From assembly GCF_008065115.1 (NCBI RefSeq), contig NZ_CP042913.1, positions 71,211-135,210 of the forward strand: a DNA stretch of 64,000 nt. The letters are read 5' to 3'. Position 1 is the first letter of the stretch. The number at the start of each line of letters is the position of its first letter. Both the position numbers and the translations under genes were made by a program. Below are positions 8,838 through 17,186 of this stretch, one piece after another. The stretch is from Bythopirellula goksoeyrii. Lineage in GTDB: Bacteria; Planctomycetota; Planctomycetia; Pirellulales; Lacipirellulaceae. The notes under the pieces were generated by a model, which saw only the letters and a program-made list of their open reading frames with translations, had not been told where the DNA came from and did not search any database.

Positions 8838-10121
8838 ATGAAGTTTCGTTTTAGGAGGGCTGCTGCGCTCGCAGTGAGCCTTGCACTCTTGGCGGCACAG
8901 ACCGCCGACGCCGCCAATCCACGAGAGTACCAAACGGCAAGTTCTGCAGCTAATCAAGCTAGCGATTCGTGGTCAAATTACAATGAAATCGAGCAGTGCG
9001 ACTATTTTGGCACGTGCAACGCTGGAAGCTGCAACACGGGTTGCTCCGGCGGAAGCGGTGGCAACCTAGGACTCGGCAATGCCCTGTGTTGCCATGATAG
9101 CCAGCTCTTTTTCTACGGTGATTACATCTACGCCCGGGCCTGCTTCAGCGAAGCCCTCGCGTACATTGTCAGTGATCCCAACGATCCTCAAGGGGGTCAG
9201 AGCATCGTCGAATACGACATGGACTATGTTTCGTCGTATCGCTTTGGTGGTGGTATCAACTTCTGCGACTGTGGTGGTGCGATCGTTTTCAACTTCGCTC
9301 GCTACCAAAGTGAAGGGGATTTTGATGTCACGGATACTTCCGCCTCGACAGGGACCACCATCTTTGGCCCCTATGAAGTAGACGCTCCCGGCGACAATGG
9401 TTCCCTGCAAGGGAATTTGGACGTCGATGTGAAGTCTTACGACCTGGGCGTAGCCAAGACGATTCCACTAGGTTGTCCGCTCGGTTGCTGTAGCAGTGGC
9501 TGCTGCGACTCGTGTTGCGGCGACACATGCTGCGATACCTGCTGCGGCGGTGGTTCCTCGTGTGGTTGTGGCAGTGGCTGTGGTTGCTGCCCATGCCCCG
9601 CTTGGGACATTACCTGGACGGCTGGCGTTCGCTTTGCTGAAGTCGATTGGGCACGCAACAATCTGGCAATCGCTAACAACGGTGATGAGATCGATAGCGC
9701 CACAACTCGACTGGACTTTAATGGTGCAGGTGCTCGAGTGGGCTTCATGGGTCGGCGATACTTTGGACGTAGCGGGTGCGTTAGCGCCTATGCCAAAGGA
9801 GATATCTCTCTGCTGGTCGGTGATATGAACATTAGCACCTACACGACAGACGATCCCGACGGTTCGGCCCCACTGACGTTGCGTTCTTATAGCAACTCGG
9901 GGTGCCGTGTTATTCCAGTCACCGAGATCGAAGCCGGTGTGAGTGCCCAGGTCACGAACAATATCCAGCTAAGCTCTGGATATTTCATCGCCGCCTGGCA
10001 TGACCTTGGTATTCGTGACGAGTACGACTGGACCACTCCAGGTCTTCAGTTGAACAATTTCGACGATGCCAACATTCTAGGTTTTGATGGTTTCTTCGCT
10101 CGGGCCGTGGTGTCCTACTGA
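8838..10121 (+). CDS. Porin-like outer-membrane beta-barrel protein with Cys-rich insert (Lpg1974 type)
   Basis: Predicted outer-membrane beta-barrel of 427 residues, resembling the Lpg1974-type pore-forming proteins common in planctomycetes. The start is a signal peptide (AAALAVSLALLAAQTADAA). Alternating beta strands and a final segment ILGFDGFFARAVVSY with a terminal aromatic residue fit a barrel inserted by the BAM machinery. An extremely Cys-rich, Gly-rich insert (about bases 9475-9600, roughly 20 Cys in pairs such as CCDSCC) sits between two strands, and a second Cys/Gly stretch lies near the N-terminus. ATG 8838 follows a G-rich Shine-Dalgarno; long in-frame extension upstream to 8610 covers non-coding leader. 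An excellent intrinsic terminator follows. Confidence 0.8.
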   Translation: MKFRFRRAAALAVSLALLAAQTADAANPREYQTASSAANQASDSWSNYNEIEQCDYFGTCNAGSCNTGCSGGSGGNLGLGNALCCHDSQLFFYGDYIYARACFSEALAYIVSDPNDPQGGQSIVEYDMDYVSSYRFGGGINFCDCGGAIVFNFARYQSEGDFDVTDTSASTGTTIFGPYEVDAPGDNGSLQGNLDVDVKSYDLGVAKTIPLGCPLGCCSSGCCDSCCGDTCCDTCCGGGSSCGCGSGCGCCPCPAWDITWTAGVRFAEVDWARNNLAIANNGDEIDSATTRLDFNGAGARVGFMGRRYFGRSGCVSAYAKGDISLLVGDMNISTYTTDDPDGSAPLTLRSYSNSGCRVIPVTEIEAGVSAQVTNNIQLSSGYFIAAWHDLGIRDEYDWTTPGLQLNNFDDANILGFDGFFARAVVSY

Positions 10122-10152
10122 GAAGAAGCAAACTTTGTTTGATCTATCTCCG

Positions 10153-10188
10153 ACACGCCAGCCGTTTTACGGCTGGCGTGTTTTTTTG
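10153..10188 (+). terminator. Intrinsic terminator of the porin-like gene
   Basis: A perfect 12-bp stem (10153-10164 with 10170-10181; arm acacgccagccg) with a 5-nt loop is followed immediately by a run of T residues. It begins 31 nt after the stop codon at 10121. This is the clearest rho-independent terminator in the window. Confidence 0.92.
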
Positions 10189-10407
10189 TTCAAGATGCTC
10201 TAACTTCCCAGCGGCATCGCGGATAATGCTTGTGCCGAATGTCGAGCTATCTACACTGGCTCGGGAGTCAAAGACTGAAGAAGAGGCGCCGGAGCAATAC
10301 CGCCGAGTGCGCGACGAAAAACGCGACTTTGCTGAGCGCTTGCCAGATGTCCTGAGCGACTCTGGTGCATAGAACTCTACGAAAGAGTAAGTACTAATTC
10401 TTCTTCC

Positions 10408-10463
10408 TAGCCGGAGGCACACCTGCCTCAGGGAATGTCCGGAGGCAGGTGTGCCTCCGGCTA
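10408..10463. repeat. 22-bp perfect inverted repeat downstream of rpsU
   Basis: Bases 10408-10429 and 10442-10463 are exact reverse complements (arm tagccggaggcacacctgcc plus tc) around a 12-nt loop. It lies 14 bp beyond the rpsU stop and about 220 bp beyond the terminator of the porin-like gene, so it could terminate rpsU on the minus strand. Its perfection and GC content resemble a recently copied palindromic element. The flanking sequence from 10189 to 10407 shows nothing else. Confidence 0.7.
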
Positions 10464-10476
10464 AGATAGGGCATGA

Positions 10477-10692
10477 TTATCCGCGGCGACCAGCGGGGCT
10501 GGTGAGCATCAGACGATCACGGCGAGCGCGCCGCTGGGCACGTAGACGAGCGCGACGTTTGGTTTCGCTTGGTTTCTCGTAAAACTCTCGGACGCGAATC
10601 TCTTTCTTAATCCCACTTCTTTCTACTAACTTCCGAAACCGCCGAACGGCTTCCTGAGCAGATTCTCTTTCCCGCAACGTCAACTTTACCAA
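10477..10692 (-). CDS. rpsU: Small ribosomal subunit protein bS21
   Basis: Component of the 30S subunit involved in early translation initiation. The 71-residue, highly basic product shows the S21 pattern: [20 protein letters not shown], then [20 protein letters not shown] and an Arg-rich tail ([15 protein letters not shown]). The start codon is TTG at 10692, supported by an AGGAG about 7 nt upstream and by the conserved N-terminus. It is monocistronic; in many bacteria rpsU is co-transcribed with dnaG, but that is not the case here. Confidence 0.96.
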   Translation of the reverse strand: MVKLTLRERESAQEAVRRFRKLVERSGIKKEIRVREFYEKPSETKRRARLRAQRRARRDRLMLTSPAGRRG

Positions 10693-11082
10693 GGGTATCT
10701 CCTAATCTTGTTTGGTGGATGGGCTTATTGCGAAGCCTAACCTCTTATGGGCAAACGCTTAAAGTAGCATCGACCGGCGAGCGAGTCTAGCCCACGGCCC
10801 GATGATTTGCCTACGCAGACGGCAAATTCGGCAGATTCTCTCGGATTTAACAACCTCAGCCTGCCTTGCGCGTCACAATCTGCATTTCCCTACTTACGAC
10901 GCGAAGACGCAAGCGAAATGAGTCCTTCTCGGCTCCACCCAGCCCAATCCTGTTGCCGATTGCTTAGGGTGGCCTTAAATGGTAGCCGTCGGCTGGAGCT
11001 GATGGTTGAAATCCGAAAAAACCGCAGGCTTCCGCCAGCGGCTATCAACTAATGACGAACAGCTAATAGCTAACAACCTTCC
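10693..11082. other. Intergenic stretch upstream of rpsU
   Basis: No gene is seen over 390 bp. The region should hold the minus-strand promoter of rpsU, although no clear -35/-10 pair stands out. It includes the palindromic unit at 10983-11044. Confidence 0.5.
10983..11044. repeat. Second copy of the tagccg palindromic repeat
   Basis: Arms 10983-10999 (tagccgtcggctggagc) and 11028-11044 (gcttccgccagcggcta) are imperfect inverted copies. Both arms and the right loop edge match the unit at 8515-8569, showing that this is a dispersed family rather than a gene-specific terminator. Confidence 0.55.
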
Positions 11083-11235
11083 ATGTCTGAACTTGCCAGC
11101 AGCGAATCGCTCCGCCAACTTGACCAGCGCCATGCGGAGGTCCTCCAGGCGCTCGACTCGCTGTGCCTGGATATTGAAGAGGTCCTCCAGCAAATCTCTC
11201 CGCAACGTGAGCCTGAACTTCAGCAAGCTGCTTGA
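11083..11235 (+). CDS. Small acidic helical protein, unknown function
   Basis: A 50-codon ORF (ATG 11083, TGA 11233-11235) encoding MSELASSESLRQLDQRHAEV and onward, rich in Leu, Glu and Gln with heptad-like spacing, so probably one amphipathic helix or coiled coil. It ends 2 bp before the end of the convergent ABC1 kinase gene. No Shine-Dalgarno is obvious. Codon use resembles neighbouring genes and the composition is not that of a random shadow frame. The family was not recognised, and it could still be a chance ORF. Confidence 0.5.
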   Translation: MSELASSESLRQLDQRHAEVLQALDSLCLDIEEVLQQISPQREPELQQAA

Positions 11236-11237
11236 GG

Positions 11238-12896
11238 CTATTTCCGGCTGTCGAGGCTGCCCGACTTGCTGATCGCACGCAGTAGCCGCAGGCCCAATAC
11301 TGCGCTGAGTAAGAAACCCGCCGTCCCGGGGACCGAGACGCCCCAGAGTGGCCATGCCTGGTTGGTGACCAACAGTGCCGATCCCAGGAAGAGTGCACTG
11401 GTCAACATTCCCAACACCAGCCGATTGACCGAGGGTTCTAATCCCCGGTGATCGAGATGCACATCGAACCGGCCTGCCTGCACTTGCTGCAAGATGTCGC
11501 GTAAGCGTCGGGGGACCACTTCCGCCAGTAGTTGCATCTCGTACGCCATACGCCGTGCTTTGCGGAGTTGTCGCGTGGGTGACATCCGTCTGGCAACGAC
11601 CTTCTGGCGATACGGCTCTAGGACTTCCATCAAGCTAAAGCTTGGCTCGAGGCGCTTGGCGGTCCCCTCAAGCATGATCAGCACTTTCAAGAGCAGTGAC
11701 ATGGGCGACGGTAGCATGATGTGATACTGCAGCATGATGTCGATCATCTCGGAGAGTGCCGCTCCCAACTCAAACCGATCGAGCGACTGATTGGCATAGT
11801 GCGAAACAAAATCTGACAGATCTAGATTCAAGCTCGTCTCATCAAGCCCCGCCGGCACGGCACCCATCCGAACTACCACGGAGCCAAGGCGGTTGGCGTC
11901 TTGCTCGACGATTGCCAGCAGCATGTCTTCGATTGCTTCGCGCATCGAGTCGTCCAGACGCACGACCATGCCGAAATCCAAGAGGCCGATCTTGCCATCG
12001 GGCATCAAGAGCAGATTTCCTGGATGCGGATCGGCATGATAGATCCCATGCTGGAATATCATCTCGAGATACGCTTCGGCCCCGCTGCGAGCCACTTCAG
12101 CCAGATCGACTCCCGAAGCTCGCACCTGCTGGAGATCGGAAATTGGCACGCCTTCGAGCCATTCCATCACGAGCACCTGCTCGGTACTCATCTCGGGATA
12201 CGACTTGGGTATTTTTACCTGATCGCTCTCTGCAAAGGCACGGACAAAATGATCGAGGTGTCGCCGCTCGCAGGTAAAATCCAACTCGCGACGGAGCATC
12301 CGTTGAAACTCGCTCACGATCGTGACCGGTCGATAGGGCCGCAGTTCCGGTAGCCGTTCGGCAAGTTGCGCCAATCCGGTGAGAATCTCCAAGTCGACCC
12401 GCATGCGTTGTTTGATCTGTGGATGTTGCACCTTCACCGCCACATCTTCGCCGGAGTGTAAGCGGGCTCGATGGACTTGCCCGATCGAAGCCGAGGCGAC
12501 GGGTTTCTCAGAGAATTCCGCGAACAACTCGGAGAGCGACTGGCCTAGTTCCTCTTCGACGATTTCAGCAACTTCTTCGAGCGAGTCAGCAGGCACGTCG
12601 GTCTGCAGTTTTTGTAGTTCGTTGGCAAGCTCTGTGCCAACCACGTCGGGTCGGGTGCTCATGATCTGGCCGAACTTGATAAAAGAGGGGCCAAGTTCTT
12701 CCATGGCGAGCCGAATGCGGGTCTCTCGGCTCTCGGTAGCCAGCACCTGCCCGTTGCGGTTTTTCAACAGCGACTTGCCCAACGAAAAGTCAAACCTGCT
12801 CAGCCAACCTGCCAAGCCATACTTGCTGAGGATCGAAAAGATCTCGCCCCAGCGATTGACGTTGCGATAAATTTGCGGGATGGAGCTGATGCGCAT
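11238..12896 (-). CDS. ABC1/UbiB family protein kinase-like protein
   Basis: Atypical kinase of the ABC1/ADCK/UbiB family, 552 residues, probably supporting isoprenoid-quinone biosynthesis or membrane lipid homeostasis. Family motifs are present: the KxGQ-type region GPSFIKFGQIMSTRPD, the ASASIGQVHRA loop with VAVKVQHP carrying the nucleotide-binding Lys, and HADPHPGNLL plus LLDFGM (the DFG-like metal site). Two C-terminal hydrophobic segments (LVLGMLTSALFLGSALLV and TAGFLLSAVLGLRLLRAI) anchor it in the membrane, as in UbiB/COQ8. Other ubiquinone or menaquinone genes are absent nearby, so the pathway is not established. Confidence 0.92.
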   Translation of the reverse strand: MRISSIPQIYRNVNRWGEIFSILSKYGLAGWLSRFDFSLGKSLLKNRNGQVLATESRETRIRLAMEELGPSFIKFGQIMSTRPDVVGTELANELQKLQTDVPADSLEEVAEIVEEELGQSLSELFAEFSEKPVASASIGQVHRARLHSGEDVAVKVQHPQIKQRMRVDLEILTGLAQLAERLPELRPYRPVTIVSEFQRMLRRELDFTCERRHLDHFVRAFAESDQVKIPKSYPEMSTEQVLVMEWLEGVPISDLQQVRASGVDLAEVARSGAEAYLEMIFQHGIYHADPHPGNLLLMPDGKIGLLDFGMVVRLDDSMREAIEDMLLAIVEQDANRLGSVVVRMGAVPAGLDETSLNLDLSDFVSHYANQSLDRFELGAALSEMIDIMLQYHIMLPSPMSLLLKVLIMLEGTAKRLEPSFSLMEVLEPYRQKVVARRMSPTRQLRKARRMAYEMQLLAEVVPRRLRDILQQVQAGRFDVHLDHRGLEPSVNRLVLGMLTSALFLGSALLVTNQAWPLWGVSVPGTAGFLLSAVLGLRLLRAISKSGSLDSRK

Positions 12897-12922
12897 GTTT
12901 TGTGTGGGCTAAGTTTCTCGAT

Positions 12923-13044
12923 AAGAAATAGCACGCGGATGAACGCGGATTCAGCGGATCGGCGCGGATTTTAGAGAGATAAGAATTCCAATTTCCTATC
13001 AGCGAAAATCCGTACAATCTGCGTTCATCCGCGTTCTATTTCTT
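12923..13044. repeat. Gene-less inverted repeat unit, family A (acgcggatgaacgcgg)
   Basis: Left arm 12923-12972 reads aagaaatagcacgcggatg and onward; right arm 13002-13044 is its imperfect inverse. No gene lies between. The same arm sequence flanks the GxxExxY gene at 15.5 kb, forms another unit at 17178-17264 and a half-copy at 33184-33217. It looks like a MITE-like, non-coding member of a dispersed family. The rest of the interval to 13315 is leader of the pseudopilin gene with no clear feature. Confidence 0.75.
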
Positions 13045-13315
13045 CTCTTCTGGATGGACCTACATAAAAGAATATATGCCAACCTGTATTGTAACACGCC
13101 ACCAGGCACCCCGGCAGTGAGGCACAATCGAGCAGAATCGGCTGAAGAACGTTTTATAGTGCTGCATTTGCTCCCGGCACATTGCTCATTGGGCCTTAGT
13201 CCTTGGTCACTCTCTTACGGGTTCTGCTTGACTTTTTGGCCTCTGCGCGGTGCAATAGTAGTATTGAGACCGACTAATTCAGAGGCACCCGGTCCAGAGC
13301 GGAACACGAGTCAAC

Positions 13316-15070
13316 ATGCCGAAAACCAGCCCCTTCCACCCCGCGCCCATTTCACGCCGCGCGCTCACCCTGATCGAAATGCTCGTCGGCATGGCGATCA
13401 CGCTAGTGATGATGGCCGCCGTAGTGAACCTGTTCGCCAACATCAGCACCGGCGTCAACCGTCGCCAAGGAGCGATGGAGATAAGCTCTGAGCTGCGCAT
13501 CGCGCGGCAACGATTGTACAACGATCTGGCCGGGGCGACGGTGAAGACCGACGCGGTTGATTCGTCGGATGGGTATCTTGAAATCGTTGAGGGGCAGGCG
13601 TCGGATGAGAATCCGTTGGCCGGCAGCCTGATAATAAATCCTCCTAATAATGTGGATCCAGCCGTTTCCCTTATTCCCTCAAGCAACACGGTATCTGACG
13701 CAGAGGGTAATCTCATCGACCCAGCAACTGTCACCGATTTTCTCTCACTCGGAGATTATGACGACATTTTGGCGCTGACAGTGGAAAGCCGCGGAGCACC
13801 CTTTCGCGGAAGAGGGCGCGCGCTCGTTCCAGGCGGTACTCAAGCAAATCCAAACGATTGGGTGGGCACGTCGATTGAATCTCGATTTGCTGAGGTTATC
13901 TGGTTTGCCGTAGAAAATCCGGCCGACGGATCGCGTGGTGAGCCTGGCATGCGAACGATCTATCGGCGGGTATTGTTGATCGCTCCTTGGGTCACGACCT
14001 ATGACACTCCTTCGGGGACAGTTGATGATCCGATTTATGATTTGACGAATACGAACTTCCATCCAAATAGCGAGCCTCCATTCTTTTATGCAGCAAATCC
14101 GATTGCCAATACATATCATGCGCAACTCTTAGAAATGCTGAATTTTCAGAATGATTTTGATATTTCAGTCCGATTAGAGAATGACCGCATCGTGCCGAAT
14201 ACTCTGGCTGATCTTTCGCGTAGGGAACATCGCTTTGCTCACTTGCCAGACAATCTTATCGGAGGTAACCGTAAGTTTCCTCATCCTCTCTCATACAATG
14301 TAATTAATCGAAATCCATCGATAAGTATGCTAGCTGGAGTCGCCGACGCTTCTCTTAATCCCATTAGTTCACTCCAGCCCTTAAGTGGAGATCGCGCGGG
14401 GGCAGATATTGTTCTGTCAAATGTCTTGGGATTTGATGTCCAGGTGTTTGATCCCGGAGCACCATTATTCAATTATCAGGGAAACATCATCCAACCTAGT
14501 ACAGTCAGAGTTTCGACTAGTGGAGGAGACGGAGCATTCTTGCTCGCCATTCAGGACTTCATAGCCAATCCCGGCGGGCCAACTCAGATCACCGGCTTCG
14601 GAGCCTTTGCTGACTTGGGTTGGAACAACGGCCTACTTATTGGTTCGACATATGTTCCCGAGTACAACTATCTGAGTATCACTGGAGCCCCACGAACCTT
14701 GTATCAGCAAGAACGCGGGGCTGGTTGGCATCCGACATTTCCGGAGAGTTCAAGAGAAAGTCCATCTGTTTACGACTCTTGGACAGACTACTACGAAACG
14801 GATCAGATCAACCAGGAGAACTCGCCCTACTACGTCTCGACGAACCTAACGATCCAACCCTCGTGGGCTCCTTGGCAAATAGATAATCTCGACCAAGGCA
14901 CCAACGGTCTCGATGACGATGGGGTGAACGGCCCGGACGACCCGATGGAACGTGAGACCTCACCCCCTTACCCCACTCCGCTTAAGGGGGTCCAGGTCAA
15001 ACTGCGGATCTATGAACCCAATACCCGCGCTATCCGCGAAGCCAATGTCACGCGGGATATGACGGACTAG
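13316..15070 (+). CDS. Large pseudopilin with type II secretion/type IV pilus N-terminal methylation motif
   Basis: Protein of 584 residues with a prepilin leader and cleavage region RRALTLIEMLVGMAITLVMM. The leader is positively charged, Glu follows the cleavage site by the usual five residues, and a hydrophobic helix of about 20 residues comes next. Leu replaces the usual Phe at +1. The rest is a large extracytoplasmic domain without recognised motif, ending with a Pro/Asp-rich part (GLDDDGVNGPDDP). Size and position resemble PilW/GspJ-like minor pseudopilins that planctomycetes carry in large variety. A prepilin peptidase and assembly ATPase are not in the window. Confidence 0.82.
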   Translation: MPKTSPFHPAPISRRALTLIEMLVGMAITLVMMAAVVNLFANISTGVNRRQGAMEISSELRIARQRLYNDLAGATVKTDAVDSSDGYLEIVEGQASDENPLAGSLIINPPNNVDPAVSLIPSSNTVSDAEGNLIDPATVTDFLSLGDYDDILALTVESRGAPFRGRGRALVPGGTQANPNDWVGTSIESRFAEVIWFAVENPADGSRGEPGMRTIYRRVLLIAPWVTTYDTPSGTVDDPIYDLTNTNFHPNSEPPFFYAANPIANTYHAQLLEMLNFQNDFDISVRLENDRIVPNTLADLSRREHRFAHLPDNLIGGNRKFPHPLSYNVINRNPSISMLAGVADASLNPISSLQPLSGDRAGADIVLSNVLGFDVQVFDPGAPLFNYQGNIIQPSTVRVSTSGGDGAFLLAIQDFIANPGGPTQITGFGAFADLGWNNGLLIGSTYVPEYNYLSITGAPRTLYQQERGAGWHPTFPESSRESPSVYDSWTDYYETDQINQENSPYYVSTNLTIQPSWAPWQIDNLDQGTNGLDDDGVNGPDDPMERETSPPYPTPLKGVQVKLRIYEPNTRAIREANVTRDMTD

Positions 15071-15141
15071 CTATTAGCTGTTAGGCATTAGCTATTAGCC
15101 ATTCAAATTCCGCATTCCCCAATCCGAATTCCGCATTCCCT
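15071..15141 (+). repeat. Short direct repeats forming a gene leader
   Basis: Bases 15071-15100 consist of near-copies of agctattag/ctgttag. Bases 15106-15119 and 15127-15140 are exact direct repeats of aattccgcattccc. The following ATG at 15143 comes directly after them, so the whole 5' leader of the next gene is repeat. Similar agctaatagc strings occur at about 11062 and 53528. Confidence 0.6.
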
Positions 15142-15142
15142 A

Positions 15143-15442
15143 ATGCCTGACATCCACTCGATTCGACTTCGCGAACCTTGGCAATGTGAGCCTTGTGAAT
15201 CGGGGGTCCGGTGGTCGCGCTCTTTTAATTGGCCCGCGGGGCTGACGCCGCGGGAGAAAGTGTGGATCGTTGTCGATCCCTTGCCCGCCGACGCGCGGGT
15301 GACACTCAATGGGCAATCGCTTGGCGAAGGCTTAGAGATTACGCGTCTGATTGGGCTCACCAACCGCGTGGAGATCGAACTCCCGCAGGGGAGGGCAGGG
15401 GAGTTGCCCTTTGCGGTGCGGATTGATATCGATGAGGGGTAG
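15143..15442 (+). CDS. Small beta-rich hypothetical protein
   Basis: A 99-residue protein that was not recognised. The core VWIVVDPLPADARVTLNGQ, followed by a LTNRVEIELP strand, resembles the edge of a galactose-binding-like jelly roll such as those in glycosidase accessory domains. There is no signal peptide or membrane segment. It starts with no visible Shine-Dalgarno straight after repeats, and its TAG stop (15440-15442) is contiguous with the left arm of the GxxExxY cassette. It could be co-transcribed with the upstream pseudopilin gene (72-bp gap). Confidence 0.6.
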   Translation: MPDIHSIRLREPWQCEPCESGVRWSRSFNWPAGLTPREKVWIVVDPLPADARVTLNGQSLGEGLEITRLIGLTNRVEIELPQGRAGELPFAVRIDIDEG

Positions 15443-15993
15443 GAAGAAATGGGACGCGGATTCGGCGGATTGTCGCTGATTTTTAAGAAAGGATCCGGGC
15501 TGTGCCTGAGGGATTAATTCGCGGTGATCTCACCGATAGAATCATTCATGGTTTCTATCATGTTTACAATTCGCTCGGATATGGATTTCTGGAAAAGGTT
15601 TATGAGAATTCTTTAGGTATCACCCTTTCGAAGTCAGGATGTACGGTCAAGCAACAATGGCCGATTGCTGTGATGTTCGAAGAGGAAATCGTTGGAGAGT
15701 ATTTTGCCGACTTGCTAGTAAATGAATCGGTAATCATCGAAGTGAAGGCAGCTGAATCGATTGCGAAAGAACATGAAGCTCAACTCGTAAACTATCTCAA
15801 GGCAACTGGCTATCAAGTCGGTCTTATACTAAACTTTGGACCGAAGGCTGAGTTTCGTCGCAAGGTATTTTCCCATTAAACAAAACTATCGCTGTCAGTA
15901 GCTTGGTTTCCGTTTCTGTCGAATGCCTAATTGAAACCTGTCTGATCTGCGAACATCCGCCAAATCAGCGTTCCTCCGCGTTCCATTTCTTCC
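15442..15993. mobile_element. GxxExxY cassette 1 bounded by family A inverted repeats
   Basis: Left arm 15442-15484 (ggaagaaatgggacgcgg and onward) and right arm 15944-15993 are imperfect inverse copies of each other and of the gene-less units at 12.9 and 17.2 kb. The only gene inside is the GxxExxY gene. The left arm begins on the last base of the upstream gene's stop codon. No transposase or target duplication is seen, so calling this a mobile element is inference from the symmetric repeats. Confidence 0.6.
15502..15879 (+). CDS. GxxExxY family protein (PD-(D/E)XK nuclease-like)
   Basis: Member of the GxxExxY family, 125 residues from a GTG start at 15502. The name-giving motif is GYGFLEKVY at 26-34. 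Asp70 and Glu80-Val-Lys82 (in YFADLLVNESVIIEVKA) give the D-x9-ExK core of a PD-(D/E)XK nuclease fold, and KATGYQVGLILNFG is the conserved C-terminal block. The function is unknown; family members are often multicopy and surrounded by repeats. A second copy lies at 46068-46436 with different flanking repeats. The two proteins share the same motif spacing but are clearly diverged, so this is not a recent local duplication. Confidence 0.88.
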   Translation: MPEGLIRGDLTDRIIHGFYHVYNSLGYGFLEKVYENSLGITLSKSGCTVKQQWPIAVMFEEEIVGEYFADLLVNESVIIEVKAAESIAKEHEAQLVNYLKATGYQVGLILNFGPKAEFRRKVFSH

Positions 15994-16019
15994 TTCGTAG
16001 CTCTCAATCTCACCACATC

Positions 16020-17186
16020 ATGACTAAAATCGTTTGCACACTATGTCTGCTCCTATCCTATTCCATTTCGCATGCAGCGGAGAATGTCCTCACACCCAAA
16101 CAAATAGACGACGGTTGGATTGCACTCTTTGATGGCGAGACGCTCTTTGGTTGGGAGGCGACAAGCGATGCCAACTGGCGCGTCGAAGATGGTGCGATTA
16201 CGGTCGACTCCGGTGATGAGGGCTGGCTGATGAGTACCAGCGAGTTTGCGGACTATGCGTTGCACGTTGAGTTCCAAGCCCCCAAGACGACCAACAGCGG
16301 AGTCTTTCTGCGCACTCCCCTCAATCCGACGGACCCAGCACAGGATTGCTACGAAGTAAACATCGCTCCAGCGGAGAATCCGTTTCCGACTGCTTCGATC
16401 GTGGGGCGTAGGCGTTTTGGAGGCCCACTGAAGTGGGCACCGCCGTCGTGGCATGTTTTTGAGATCACCGTCGAAGGGCCCCAGGTTAGAGTCGTACTCG
16501 ATGGGGCAGAAGCGGTTTCGTACACCGATCCCCACCCTGTCGCCCGCGGCCACATCGGCTTGCAACACCGCGAAGGCAAGATCGCATTTCGCAACATTCG
16601 GCTCAAACCGTTAGGATTGAAACCGATTTTCAACGGCCGCGATCTTACCGGTTGGAGCACAAAAGGAACGGACCAAAGTGAGTTCTCGGTGAACGCAGAA
16701 GATGACCTCACGGTGCAAAACGGCCCCGGTCATTTGGAGAGTGTCGACAGTTATGGCGACTTTGTCCTGCAACTCGAATGCAAAGTCAACGGTGACGGAC
16801 TCAACTCGGGCATCTTCTTCCGCTGCATCCCCGGGGACAAGATGATGGGCTATGAGAGCCAGATTCACAACGGGATGGTCGATGGTGATCCCACCAAACC
16901 GGTCGACTGCGGCACGGGCGGCATCTTCCGCCGGCAGAATGCCCGCCGCATCGTAGCGAGCGATCACGAGTGGTTCGCCAAAACTATCATCGCCAACGGT
17001 CCCCACGTGGCAGTGTGGGTCAACGGCTATCAAGTGAGCGACTGGACCGACGATCGGAAGCCCGACGTAAACCCTCGCCGTGGCCTCAGGCTTGAAGCGG
17101 GTACGCTCATGATTCAGGGGCACGATCCGACGACTGATCTAGAGTTTCGCAATCTACGGATCGCGGAGTTGCCTGGAAAGAAATAG
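16020..17186 (+). CDS. Secreted protein with two DUF1080 domains
   Basis: Exported protein of 388 residues with a signal peptide (IVCTLCLLLSYSISHAAE), probably acting on extracellular or periplasmic carbohydrate. Two DUF1080 (3-keto-disaccharide hydrolase-type, concanavalin-like) modules follow: one from WIALFDGETLFGWE to AFRNIRLKPL, and a second from PIFNGRDLTGW to LEFRNLRIAELP. DUF1080 domains are often coupled with Gfo/Idh/MocA oxidoreductases; here the neighbours are argG and a GxxExxY cassette. ATG 16020 is chosen since the upstream in-frame part encodes the repeat arm. The last codons and TAG stop lie inside the left arm of the repeat unit 17178-17264. Confidence 0.85.
   Translation: MTKIVCTLCLLLSYSISHAAENVLTPKQIDDGWIALFDGETLFGWEATSDANWRVEDGAITVDSGDEGWLMSTSEFADYALHVEFQAPKTTNSGVFLRTPLNPTDPAQDCYEVNIAPAENPFPTASIVGRRRFGGPLKWAPPSWHVFEITVEGPQVRVVLDGAEAVSYTDPHPVARGHIGLQHREGKIAFRNIRLKPLGLKPIFNGRDLTGWSTKGTDQSEFSVNAEDDLTVQNGPGHLESVDSYGDFVLQLECKVNGDGLNSGIFFRCIPGDKMMGYESQIHNGMVDGDPTKPVDCGTGGIFRRQNARRIVASDHEWFAKTIIANGPHVAVWVNGYQVSDWTDDRKPDVNPRRGLRLEAGTLMIQGHDPTTDLEFRNLRIAELPGKK

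Noticed and set aside
12923-13044. Considered as a CRISPR-like array because of repeated acgcggatgaacgc strings
   Set aside because: Only two inverted arms, no regular spacers and no cas genes; fits a palindromic element instead.
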